Assembly (NCBI GenBank): GCA_031835245.1
Contig: JAVKOQ010000005.1
Coordinates: forward strand, 1 to 64,000
DNA length: 64,000 bases
Source of the DNA: Balamuthia mandrillaris
Taxonomy: Eukaryota > Discosea > Longamoebia > Balamuthiidae
Reading direction: 5' to 3'
Shown here one piece after another: positions 11,195 through 21,136 of this stretch. Each line of letters opens with the position of its first letter. The first letter of the stretch is position 1. The translations under genes were made by a program, and so were the position numbers. Under the pieces are notes generated by a model. The model was not told the DNA's origin, ran no database searches, and was given only the letters and a program-made list of their open reading frames with translations.

Positions 11195-11316
11195 TTATGA
11201 GAAATTTGAAAAAATTGTAACTTTATACCACTTTATTTAATTGACTTGCAGACTTAGAGTTTTATAGAATGGACCATGGGGAGTTGAATGCTGTAGGTTC
11301 TGAGTACCCGCCCCTA
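11195..11316 (+). repeat. about 125-bp repeat ending in a telomere-like junction (copy B)
   Basis: This is a near copy of 9106-9235: it shares GAAAAAATTG, GACTTAGAGTTTTATAGAA, GAATGGACCATRGGGAGTTG and the end GAGTACCCGCCCCTAA. The sequence after it switches at once to the Ty1/copia RNase H end. Confidence 0.8.
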
Positions 11317-11904
11317 ACTCGAAGCCGAATACATGAGCATCACCAAAGCAACCAAGGAAGCTATCTGGTTACAAAGACTACTAGATGATATCGGAGAAAC
11401 CCAAGAGGGACCTACCATCATTTATGAGGACAACATCAGATGCATTGAACTATCCAAGAACCCAGGAAACCACTCCAGGATGAAGCACATCAAACCAAGA
11501 CGGGTACCATCAAGCTGGAATACATGGCCAGTGACAAGATGCCCGCCGACGTTCTGACCAAATCCCTACCACAAGACAAACACGTCAAGCTAATCACGGA
11601 CATCAGAATAATACAAGAGAATTGGGATCAAGTGGGAGTGTTAATTGAGTGACCCCTCATCTCATTGCCCCACATAAGGAGGGAACAAACATGAACACAA
11701 GCACAAACACGATAGTAAGAGACCACAAAGCTATCATAAGGACCACAACACCAATCCCTTTTATACTAGCCTTATCTTCATGTTTATATTTACAGTTACA
11801 GACTACAATACATATATTTTTCTCCATATACCTATTTACTCTGCTAACAGAATACACCTCTTGTCTTGTCACTGACTCTTTTATGCTGAAGGTTGGATTC
11901 AACA
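11317..11904 (+). mobile_element. Ty1/copia retrotransposon fossil, 3' end only (RNase H tail and LTR)
   Basis: The first ~300 bp read as the C-terminal part of copia RNase H: EAEYMSITKATKEAIWLQRL and IYEDNIRCIELSKNPG, then the late DVLTKSLP motif. A short purine tract (GTGGGAG) leads into an LTR of about 266 bp (11639-11904), which starts TGTTAATTG and ends near TTCAACA. Everything upstream of RNase H is missing. It is a fossil with at least one break besides the truncation. Confidence 0.85.
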
Positions 11905-13271
11905 ATATAGGATTTGAACCTAGACCCAGCATCCTGAGTTATTTATTTATGCTTCCTCCTGGTGATCAATCTCGTCCATGAGGTCATTGATGTGGTTGCA
12001 GAGCTGTAGCATGGCGCCAAACACACTGGGATAGGGGTTCAAACGTGTGCGGGGGCGTGGCATCTTCTGCACAAACCACCGTGCCAGGTCAACCCACCTC
12101 TCTGAGGGTTTGTTGGGGGTGCTGTTATAGTAGTCTTGCCACACCATGGTCCTCAGATACCGATGGCATTGCACCGTGCCAGGGCAGGGCAGGGTGTTGG
12201 GGGCTTCCTCCACCATCCACCGCACAACATCTAGGTGGAGTCGGCACACAGCCTTGTCCAGTGTGGATTCAGTTAGGGGCATGTGGCATTCAATGTTGAG
12301 GTAGTGCAGTAGCTCCACGTTGCCACTCCGGACAGCCTTGTGCAGGCACTTAGGGTGATGCTGGTTCCACATCGACGGGTCGATGTGGGCCGGCTCGCCC
12401 AGCCGCACCTCCTCCCTCAGCCAGCGCACCACGTCGAGGCGGCCCAATGGAAGGATTGGGTCCAACACCAGGCTCATCCAATCAAGGTCGTCGGGCTGAT
12501 CCCGCATCCACCCGTTGTACCACTTCAGGACGGCCAGTGGGTCGCCCCCCTGGCACGCACTGTGGGTCATGCGAGCCACCATGCTCGCCATGCTCATATG
12601 CAACCCCCTGTGGTTGATCAAGAACAGCCACTCCAGGATGTGGAGGCGGCTGCTCGAGGCCGCTACGTGCACCATCTCCCAGATGCAGTCGCGGAGGTTT
12701 ATCGCCGTGATCCCACCCTCGTGCAAGCTGTCTTCCAGGAGGGCGCTCCATGTCATGCGGAGGAGGTCCAGGTCCCCCCGATCCACGGCCGCGAGGCACG
12801 CCTCGCTGACGTTCCACGGGCATGGCGGGCGCGGGGTGCAGGCGTCCTCCCCCTTCAACCAGCGGAACACCGGGAAGAAGCCCTCCCAGCCTGCCCGTTC
12901 TGCCGTGCTGCGCCGGATGACGGCGTTCACAACGTATGTGCCAAAGACATGATCATTCCCCCAGGGGTTATCGGCCTTGTCCTTCCACCCCTGGTTGCGG
13001 TAGAGGTCCCTCACAGCCTCGAGGTGCCAGTCCGCCGCGGCCACCATCCCCTCAACGGAGGGGATGAGCAGGGCGCCCACCATCATGGCGCCGTGGAGGG
13101 AGTGGTCGGAGCGGAAGGCGGGATTCTGACCAAACTTCTGGAACGTCCAGACTAGCAGCTCCTTGGAGCGGGACACGGCGAGCGCGTCGAGTCTTCTCAC
13201 GTGTGGCCGCCTGCTCTCATCAAGCAGGAGGATCTCGCGCCAGAGCCTGCAGGTGCAGGCCGCCAGCGCGG

Positions 13272-13361
13272 GCGAATCGGGTAAACGTCCCACCCCACAA
13301 CGCTAAAAGTCCCACCCCTTCGGTAAACGTCCCACCCCTCAGGTAATTTACCCACCCTAAT
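13272..13361. repeat. left terminal inverted repeat of the MULE
   Basis: About 90 bp, made of four diverged subunits around TCCCACCCC (GTAAACGTCCCACCCC, TAAAAGTCCCACCCC, GTAAACGTCCCACCCC, GGTAATTTACCCACCC). It pairs along its whole length with 16899-16989. Confidence 0.9.
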
Positions 13362-14233
13362 ATGTATTTATAACAACCTATTATTTTTGTGCTATTTTGC
13401 CACCAAAGCGTGCGCTGGCCATTTTTTTAGAGAGTGGAGAAAAGGGATCAGAAAAATCAAAAATTTATTTTTTAGGGGGCTTTTTTTTTTCGTTTTGTTC
13501 TTTTGGCCAGTCTTTTCTTTGTAACTGTTCCCTTTTCTTCGTTCTGTTCTTTTTTTTGAGGAGAGAGGAGCTTCACGACCTGTGTTTTCTGGTACCGTGG
13601 GTTGGGCTTCAGTTGTCGTTTTGGAGTGAGAGGCTTCCTTTTGTCCACTCGGGGATCCTGGTAGTTCACCACGGGTGCGACGCCATAGATCTCTTCCGTT
13701 TTACAGTTCTTTTGCCATTGAGAGGTACGCTTTGCTTTGCACTCTTCAAAAATGACAAAAATCAACTTCAGAAAAAGAATCTGCTTGATACAAAAAGTGA
13801 CAATCATACCACTTTGCGTTTTTGTTTTTTGATTTTGTTGTTTTTTTGGTGCAGCCGCCGCCACCGCCGCTGCCTTTTTCTTTGTTGTTTCAGGTTTTGT
13901 TAAATTTGATAGAAAGGTACGTTCGGTTTCTGGTGTTTGTGTGAGGTGTTAGCTAAAAGTAGGAAAGGAGGGAGAGATTTTGTTTAAAAAAAAGAGAAAC
14001 TAACTTAATTCAAGCAAACATTCTTCTGTGAGTCGCAGGTTGGTTGCTACTTTCGGCCTCTTTGTTGTATTGCGCGGCCTCCCAGGTGATGACTACCCTG
14101 TAGCATATGCGATTGCTTGTTCTGCTTCTTCCTTGCTAGAGTACTCGATTTTTGGCTCCACTGGATGTTGATGCTTTGTTCCTTGATTTTTGTTTGCATT
14201 CAGTTTGTCTTTCTCCTTTTCCTTCTCCTCCTC

Positions 14234-16558
14234 CTACTTCTCCTCCTCCTCCTCCTTTTCCTCCTCCTCCTTGTTGTGTTGTTCTCCTTCAGAAGTTTCT
14301 TCCTCGAGATCTCTGCCATCATCCTCACCAAGTTCATCCATCGATGGCTCCTCCAACAGTAGCAGGGTCGGCCTTTCCTCTTCCTGTTCATGGCCCTCCT
14401 CTCCTTCCTCATCTTCATCATCAAGGGTAACAGGCGCTACACGTTGCTCCAGCAAGTCAGCATCATCTGCTTCAACAATCTCGTCTTCAACCATTCTTGC
14501 CACTTTTGAGGTGCTGCTGTTGGTGCGTCTTGTTTGTCTTTTCAGTCCAAGCTCTAAAAGGTTCTGATCTGAAAATGTTTTCTGTAGATGAGCAGCAAGT
14601 CCAAAAACATGTTTGCACCTCCTACCATAATACCGAAAGTAAGGACAGGTGCATGAAGGCGATTCTATACTCACATCGTACTCGTTCCATTTGAAAACGC
14701 CGTCAGCAAGCTCCACAAAATGTGCGTTCAATCCTTCTCCTTCTGCCTCTTTTTCCTCTCTGTCATTGTTGTCATCATCGCTATTGCTGTCTTTCTCTGT
14801 TTCTGCTTTTTTTTTTTTTCTGTTTCTCACTCTGTTGGTGCTGTGCCAGCCGCAATCCCTCTTGATATCTCCTCCACAGCCGGCGAACACCACGGCTTGG
14901 GCGTTGCTGTTGCACGTTGATGCGGTTGAGCTCTACATTGTAGCGCCGAAACACATTGTCTGCTAACGTTAAGACCAAGTTGTGGTCCCCTTTGGTGCCC
15001 TTGCAGTGGAAATCACGGAGAACACTCCGAAAGATAGTCTCTGTTGCATTGTTGGTATTCCACAAGCCCTCTCGGTGCCCCGGACGACCAATGCTTTTCC
15101 ACGTTGATGCCCATGGAGGAGAAAGCCAGTTCTTGTCAAAGTACTTCCAGAAACGGGTAATCCTCTTTTTTTGGCAATAGTTCTGCAACACCTTGGTTGC
15201 TTCTTCCTCTGCTTCTTCTGTCATGGCGTGTTGCAGTCTTTTTAATAAACCCAACACACTTCCATCATCCTTCCCTTGTTGTTTGGTATTATTGTTAGTT
15301 TCTACTTGTATGAACAATGAGAGCAAGAGAGCAGATGCATGCATGAAAGAGAGAACAAACCATACTGTGCAACTTTTTTTCTCCACAGTTGTTGCGTATG
15401 AAAGTCGCACAACAACACCTGAAAGCCAGCGCTTGTCGCCCCGTTGCGCTCCACCTTGTCTTTGTCGATCATTACAAAGGGTTGCCACGTAGTGTTCGGG
15501 GAGTAGATCGTTGTGGTCTGTGTCTCAAAAAAGTGACGAACGGACGAAAGAAAAAAGCGCACAACTGCAGCTCGTTCCTTGCTAGCAACAGCGAAGGCAA
15601 CAGGCCAGCTCCGTCCCAAGTCATCTTGCACCACCAGTGCCCAAACAGGATGATGTGACTTGGATAGCTTGTAGATGCTGTCCAGGCCGACTACATCCTT
15701 ACCCCATCGCTGAAGCACAGTGACTGCATAAGGCGCGATCAGAAAAATCATCCATGGCCGATGGGCTGCAGTGCGATCAAGGATGTACGTTTCACGGCTC
15801 TCCAAAGGTGGAAAAAGGATAGTGGAAGCCAGCTCGGGTCGATTCAAGGCCTCTTGGAGGGCTTCTGCTCTGGTTTGGCCTTTCTTGCCGATTCGCAGTT
15901 TTTTCCTTCCGTTGTGGATTACGGTGGCAATCTCCTGCACAGTTGGTACATCACGAGCATCCTTGACCAGCTCGCAAGCGCCCCCCAGCAACAGTTGTTG
16001 CAGCTCATGCGCCGTCATTGCTCCTCCCCTCCCTTTCATCCCGTCTTCTTTTGCTCCTTGCCCATCCATCTGGCGGAGCCACTGTCGAAGCGCAGGCGTC
16101 ATAGGCATTGCAGAAGGCGCACAAAACCCAGGTCCGTGGCTTTGGGCTTCCTTCTGGATGTAGATGTAGGCAGTGTTTAGCTCGTCTCTAAACACCACCC
16201 AACGGCTTTGCACTCCACAGTCCTTTATTTTTTTGTTTTTCTTTCTGCTTGGAGGAGCACAGGCAAAGCCGCCAGAGCAGTGAAGATTCTCGCTGAGTGC
16301 AACCTCAAGGACTCCATTCTTCGCCTTCTTGACTGTTGGTGCCACCTACACTTTCACTCCTTCAAGGGTGGTGCGAGGATTACTAAGCACCTTCACTCCT
16401 GTTCGCTTTGTAAGCCCACGAGTTGATCTCCATTGGACTCGATAGAAGGTCGGAGCATCCTCTCCTCCATTGTACAACCTTGAAAGCTGCTGCAATGGAA
16501 CTGTTCTTTCAAAAATCCAACCGTAAATCTCTGCAAATCTTTTTTTCTTCTCTTCCAT
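14234..16558 (-). pseudogene. MULE transposase with SWIM zinc finger
   Basis: Starts at ATG 16558 (MEEKKKRFAEIYGW). An N-terminal segment runs to about 16350, where one TAG lies in frame. The DDE domain follows: first Asp in VVGLDSIYKLSKSHHP (about 15670), second in FVMIDKDKVERNGA (about 15470), and the Glu in NTNNATETIF (about 15040). A short intron after QQLWRKK (about 15,385 down to ~15,285) fits the frames. The C-terminal SWIM finger is CTCPYFRYYGRRCKHVF (about 14640), followed by an acidic tail. The frame changes in a long A run (about 14,810 on the plus strand), which could be a sequencing slip. The set resembles MULE/FAR1-type transposases, which bind the TIRs and cut and paste the element. 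Confidence 0.85.
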
Positions 16559-16898
16559 AATGAAAAAAAAAAAAGGAAAAAACAAAAACAAAAGCCAAAC
16601 AAACAAAATAGGTGTGTGATGGTCGTGTTGTGTCACTGTTTCTGGTTAAAAGAAAAAAGAAAGAGAAGACCTTGTCACACAACGCAAGAAAAAATAACGG
16701 TAACTTTAAAAAAAAAAGGCGGGAACAAAAAGAAAAGTATGTTGGGCAAGAATGGTGGGAAAAATAACGGTTATGACCAAGGATACAGCATGCCTTCAAT
16801 TCCTGACAGTTTTCTTTTACAACGGTTATTCCTCTCTGTGACAAAGAAACACAGTAGCAATGTAACGATAAGGGGATTACTCATAATTCATGTCACCC

Positions 16899-16989
16899 TA
16901 ATAGGTTGGGACTTTTACCTGAGGGGTGGAATTTTTATCGGTGGGGTGGGAAGTTTATGGTCGTGGGGTGGGATATCTACCATTTTTGC
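16899..16989. repeat. right terminal inverted repeat of the MULE
   Basis: Inverse partner of 13272-13361. On the plus strand it reads through GTTGGGACTTTTACCTGAGG and GGGGTGGGAAGTTTATGG to the terminal ACCATTTTTGC. It shares the CCTCAGGTAA block and the GGGGTGGGA spacing with the left end. Identity is imperfect, roughly 70-75% by eye. Confidence 0.9.
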
Positions 16990-17184
16990 CCAGCGCGGCC
17001 CACCGTTCCGACAGGGACTTGCACAGGATGTGGTACCACAGCTCGTTCGGCAGCAGCGACAACGGACACCAGGGATCTTCCATGTCTAAACCTGTAAGCC
17101 CAGGAGTAGACAAAACCCAAACACGTCTCTCTATTCTAAACCGCTGGATGTCTTTCTTTGCTTTTTTTTTTTTAATGAAAGCCA

Positions 17185-17400
17185 AAATAGCAAAATGTCA
17201 AGGTTTGCCCTCAGCCCGAGCCCCCTGGCAATCACCTGCTCGGAAAAGAGGCGGATCAGGGCCTCATTGACGCTCAACCGCCGCGAGCAGTTCCGGGTGC
17301 ACATGCTGCTCTCTGTGACTGTACGCCACGGTGCGACTGGCTTGTCCATCCATATGTGTTTGGTCAACAGTCCCCTCGTTTTTTGAAAAAAAAAAAAAAA
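17185..17400 (-). other. orphan GC-rich coding-like fragment
   Basis: The minus strand reads MDKPVAPWRTVTES, then RRLSVNEALIRLFSEQ over about 50 codons, GC-rich like the F-box gene and unlike the T-rich DNA next to it. It could be an upstream exon of the split F-box gene or a remnant of another one. A possible donor (GTGATT) follows FSEQ. No domain is recognised. Confidence 0.3.
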
Positions 17401-17441
17401 CAGAGACAATCAAAACCATTTTGAGTTGTGATACAAAATGT

Positions 17442-19786
17442 TTAAAAGAGTTGACATAAAGTCAATGCAATAGAAGCATAGTGCTCTGAAGAAGGAAGAG
17501 GTTCTCCTGATGATCCATCAGCAGTATAAGTAAGAGCTCGTGATGGCTGATAAATAGGAGATTCTTCTGGCCATGATCGCCCTTGTATGGCTTTAAGAGA
17601 CGGCAAAGGAGCAGGATACCATGCTGGCGTCATGTCAAACTGCTGTAGGCCCAACTCCTCCATTAAGACTGCCATGAAAGCATCAGTCCGGGCAAAGACT
17701 CTTATGGAAGCCAATGAGTCAAAGGGAGTAGCCTGCAAGTTAACTATCATGAGCTTTCCTCCAGGATTACGCAAGCATTTGTCAGGATAGCAGGCAGAGG
17801 GCTGGACGTTCATGCTGGTACCCATCACCAGCGCCAGATCACAGGTTCTGGCGTGATAGTTGGAGAGAGGGCGAGTGGCCCTTGCTCGGAAGCTCTCGCT
17901 GAAGTGGACGATAGTGTCTTGAAGACGGCCTCCACAGAAGGAACAGAGACGACCCGTGTAGTGCTGCCTACTGTGAACAACTGTTTGCATCACATCAAAG
18001 TAGCGGTAATGCTCACGACCACAGCGCTCACAGATCTCATTGAAGGAATTGCCATGCTGCTCAACCAGAAGGTGTGGTGGCAGCCCACTGCGAAGATGAA
18101 GGCCATCCATGTTGGTGGAGATGACACACCGTACAAGGCCCCGCCGTGCCAGCTCCGTGATGGCATAGTGGGTATAAGTGGGTTGAGCTCCCTTGATGCC
18201 GTCGTCCTTCTTTGCAGCAGCGAACATAAGGCTGCTTAGCTGACCCTTGGCTTGGAGAGTCCAGACTCCTTGCGGCCCTCTAAAGTCAGGGATGTTGGCG
18301 GAGGTGCTCACCCCTGCTCCCGTGTAGATAACAACATGCTTGGCCTCTAAGATAGCTGCCGCTACCCCTCTTGCTTTTTTGCGTACGTTCTCCATTTCTT
18401 CTTCCCATTCCTGTCGTTCGTCATCATATGCTCTATCCAGTTCTTCTCTTGACAGCTTGAAAGGCGTGTCTTCCAACTCTTTTGCTGCGGCCAATACTTG
18501 CTCCGCTGTTGGTACGTGCTGGAGAGAGTTGAAGACGTCATCTCCAGGAAGCACTGCAGAGATGAAGCCCGAAAGATACTCGAGGTGCTGCCTTGCTTCT
18601 TCTGCGTACAGTTGTTGCTTCCTTTCCTTTCCTTCCTCCTCGTCGTCTTCTTCTTCCTCCTGTAACAATGGAACATGGTGCAGGTGACATGATTCATCAA
18701 AGAACGATAGCATATGACCGTTCAAATGTACTTCCTCTTCCTTGTCTTTCTCTTTGTCTTTTTCGTTGCTTCGTGGCAACTGTCCTTGTGATCTCTTGCC
18801 AGGAGCACGAGGTACTGGCGATGAACGAAGGCTAGAGTAATGGATCGTCCACGAGTCATCACTATGTTCCAAGTCAGCCAGCCGTACTTCGTTATCATAA
18901 CAACCTTCCCTCCATATCACACGGGCGTTATCCACCAATGGAGCCTCGCCAATGTACGTCATATTGCTCTTTGTAGTTCTTTAGAAAAGTTCCAGTTGTA
19001 AGTTATAAGTTGGAGAGGAGAGGAGAACAAAGGAGAGCAAAGGAGAGGAGAGGAGAGGAGGAGAGGAGAGGGAGAGGAGAGGAGAGGAGAGGAGAGGAGA
19101 GGGAGAGGAGAGGGAGAGAGGGAGAGGGAGAGGGAGAGAGGAGAGAGGAGAGGAGGAGGAGGAGAGGAGGGGAGAGAGAGGAAGAGGAGGGGGAGAAGAG
19201 GAGAGAAAGGAGAGGAGAGAGGAGAGGAGGAGAGAGGGAGAGGAGAGGAGAGGAGAGGAGAGGAGAGGGAGGAGAGGAGAGGAGGGAGAGGAGAGGAGAG
19301 GAGAGGAGAGGAGAGGAGAGGAGAGGAACGTACCGCCAACATTCAACTTTGCGACAGTCCATGTCTTCAAAAACAAACTCGCAATTGTGGCAATCGAGCA
19401 CTCGGCAAGTGCGGGAGGTGACCACTACTGAGTCCATCAGTATAAAACGGCACGAAGTGCAATTGACGGCCATGACCATGCTCAGTCTTTGATTTTGTTG
19501 GAAGGTAAAAGTACTTTTGTGGCAGTTACGGAACATCAACACGTGGTTGGACTGCGTCCGCCCGATCTTTTTGTCCTGCTCCTCCACATCTTCCTGTATG
19601 ATTTTGATTCATCACCAGAAAGGGGCGCGGAAGAGAGTTGCACGAAAAAAAAAAATTAAAAAAAGCTTACAAGGACGACGAACAACAGAGGAAGAGAAAA
19701 CGTACCACCACAATAAGTCTTTTTGGAATGGTTGTAAACGCACTTCTTTCCTGTTTGGAAGCAACAGTGGACGCGGCGTCCTCCAT
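17442..19786 (-). CDS. SIRT7-like NAD-dependent deacylase with N-terminal CAP/cofactor-C-like domain
   Basis: Three exons: 19786-19706, 19594-19332 and 18966-17442. They join in frame to 622 residues. Exon 2 is Cys-rich with short repeated coils (CTSCRFILMD, CHNCEFVFEDMDC), resembling the beta-helix of CAP and tubulin cofactor C. Exon 3 holds the sirtuin: GAGVSTSANIPDFRGPQGVW (NAD site), NMDGLHLRSGLP, EQHGNSFNEICERCG with catalytic His, the second Cys pair CSFCGG, DTIVHFSE, and GTSMNVQP. WTLQAKG, LHLRSGLP and LRDTIVHF-type blocks place it near SIRT6/SIRT7. Sirtuins remove acyl groups from lysines using NAD; a nuclear role on histones is inferred. The usual QN(x)DG motif reads TNMDG. A GGAGAG satellite fills intron 2. 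Confidence 0.93.
18970..19326. repeat. GGAGA satellite in an intron of the sirtuin gene
   Basis: About 310 bp of GGAGAG/GGAGA words on the plus strand, that is CTCCTCTC on the gene's sense strand. It fills the intron between exons 2 and 3. Its Ser/Leu-Pro open frames are artefacts. Confidence 0.9.
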
Positions 19787-19903
19787 GCTTGTCTCCTTCT
19801 CTCTCTCACCTGCAAAGTCTTAGGTAGTCTTTAATAAACAGCATTACTCCTTTCACAGAAAAGAAGAAATTGTTTGGTCGCGAAGGACTGTTTATCTGCC
19901 TTT

Positions 19904-21136
19904 TTATTCCGTGGATGTCTTTGGTGCCGTTGCTCGCCCAGAAGGGCACCAGCAGTACCGCCAGCTGCGGTACCTTCGTCGGTGTTGCTGCCCCCTGCGG
20001 GCGGGCATGCAACAGCTGCATAACCTCAGAAGCATAAACAAGAACGCCAGCAAGCCCGCAAAACCCATCGCGAAGAAAGCGAACCAGTACAGGAGAGCCA
20101 AGCGGGCAGCCCTCGCCACCACTACGGCCACCGCTGCATCGTCATAGCAAGGGTGACGAGGATCATCAAAGGCATCACCGAGGTCGCGGTTGGCAGCTCC
20201 TATGAGGCTACGGTCATGAAGGGCATCAAGCGCGTCAGCATAGGACTGGAAGGCTCGTAGAACACCCTGTCGGATGAGGTGCTCCAAAAAGAGATCGAAG
20301 GCGGTGTCCACGGGAAGGTTAGCGAGGATGGTCTTTGCTCCCTCGTAGGAGTACACGTTGGCGGTGTTTCTGGCCCAGTAGTAGGAAAGCTCGGCTAAAT
20401 CTTTATGTTGGACCCCATCACTGCCACTGATAGTGGCCAGGGAGGGCTCTGGAAGCAGCCACGGGGAAACGCGGCTTCTGCCATCGGTGTACATGTTGAG
20501 CACACCCCAGCCGTTGGGCAGTTGGTGGAGGTGTCGAAGCAGCGCCTCCTCAAAGTGAGGTAGAGGGACTGCATCGTCCTCAAACACCAGAAGCACCCTT
20601 CTGCTTGGTAGTGGACTAGTAGGGCTGTTGTTTATGTCATGTTCCACCGTGTCCACCCATTGCTGCAACGCATTTATCAGTGCGAGGGCTGCTCCTATCT
20701 TTCCTGGTTGGGAGAGAAACGCTTGGCGTGGGCCTTGGCCACCCGTTACCAGCTCTTCGATGAAGTACTGCAACGGAGTAAGAGTGTGATATCTTACGCA
20801 TGATATCAGACCTCCTCGTATGGATTCGTGAACTGTGGTCGCATTCAGTGAAGCGCTGTTGATAGCTGGAATGACCTTACATTTTGAACCAAACCTGTTA
20901 CATAGGGACTGTGCATTTCGCCACCGACGGTCCCTCCATTTCGCACCAACGACGTAGACTGCATCCAACTCCCCTTGGAGAAGTGATGTGCTGTTAAAAG
21001 GGTTGCTCTTCAGAGGGTTTTGTAAAAGCGGCTGAGTGCGAGAGTATGTTACACAAAGAATGACAACGACCATAGTCAATACAGCTAAGGTCATCATCAG
21101 CGTCAAGTTTTTTTTTCTGTTTTCACTCTTCTTCAT
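19904..21136 (-). CDS. GT25-like glycosyltransferase, membrane-anchored
   Basis: Single exon, 410 residues, from ATG 21136. An N-terminal membrane anchor (about residues 12-32, LMMTLAVLTMVVVILCVTYS) is followed by a lumenal domain. It starts LDAVYVVGAKWRDRRWRN, holds GKIGAALALINALQQW, and has VLLVFEDDAVPLPHFEEAL with the EDD motif of family 25 (collagen/LPS galactosyl) transferases, which bind a metal and nucleotide sugar. A second hydrophobic segment lies near the C-terminus (about 345-375, WFAFFAMGFAGLLAFLFMLL), followed by an Arg/Cys-rich tail, unusual for the family. The acceptor is unknown. Family assignment rests on the EDD and the opening block. Confidence 0.7.
   Translation of the reverse strand: MKKSENRKKNLTLMMTLAVLTMVVVILCVTYSRTQPLLQNPLKSNPFNSTSLLQGELDAVYVVGAKWRDRRWRNAQSLCNRFGSKCKVIPAINSASLNATTVHESIRGGLISCVRYHTLTPLQYFIEELVTGGQGPRQAFLSQPGKIGAALALINALQQWVDTVEHDINNSPTSPLPSRRVLLVFEDDAVPLPHFEEALLRHLHQLPNGWGVLNMYTDGRSRVSPWLLPEPSLATISGSDGVQHKDLAELSYYWARNTANVYSYEGAKTILANLPVDTAFDLFLEHLIRQGVLRAFQSYADALDALHDRSLIGAANRDLGDAFDDPRHPCYDDAAVAVVVARAARLALLYWFAFFAMGFAGLLAFLFMLLRLCSCCMPARRGQQHRRRYRSWRYCWCPSGRATAPKTSTE

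Larger units (their letters stand above)
13272..16989 (-). mobile_element. Mutator-like (MULE) DNA transposon, 3718 bp, with TIRs and 9-bp target duplication
   Basis: Both ends carry ~90-bp inverted repeats starting GC and soon reaching GGTA(A/G)A and TCCCACCCC. The 9-bp target duplication CCAGCGCGG is perfect, at 13263-13271 and 16990-16998. This length is typical of the Mutator superfamily. The transposase on the minus strand has a MULE DDE core and a SWIM zinc finger. The perfect duplication suggests a recent insertion, though the transposase has one in-frame TAG and a frame change in a homopolymer. About 750 bp (13362-14110) left of the transposase hold no recognised gene. Confidence 0.93.
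11947..17083 (-). pseudogene. F-box/ankyrin-type gene split by a MULE insertion
   Basis: The 5' part (17083 down to 16990) encodes MEDPWCPLS, then LPNELWYHILC and SERWAAL. The 3' part (13271 down to 11947) continues LAACTCRLWREILLLDE and then ankyrin-like hairpins (HLEAVRDLYR, AVDRGDLDLLRMTW, ASSSRLHILEWLF, AVRSGNVELLHYLN, CRLHLDVVRWMVEE). A 3718-bp DNA transposon separates them. With the element and one 9-bp duplicate removed, the codons join in frame inside the F-box with no stop, so the gene was whole until the insertion. F-box proteins recruit targets to SCF ubiquitin ligases; the substrate is unknown. The 3' part is markedly more GC-rich than neighbouring genes. An intron just before the ATG is possible (CTTACAG ends 9 bases upstream). 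Confidence 0.85.

Noticed and set aside
11905-11925. tRNA gene or primer site next to the copia LTR
   Set aside because: GGTTCAAATCC on the minus strand fits a B-box, but no A-box, acceptor stem or anticodon arm could be built around it.
12340-13155. Plus-strand 271-codon frame opposite the F-box gene
   Set aside because: His/Val/Pro-rich shadow of a GC-rich coding strand; the minus strand has the F-box and ankyrin pattern.
18981-19587. Ser/Leu-rich protein on the minus strand
   Set aside because: It is the translated GGAGAG satellite inside a sirtuin intron; only its first part is a real exon.
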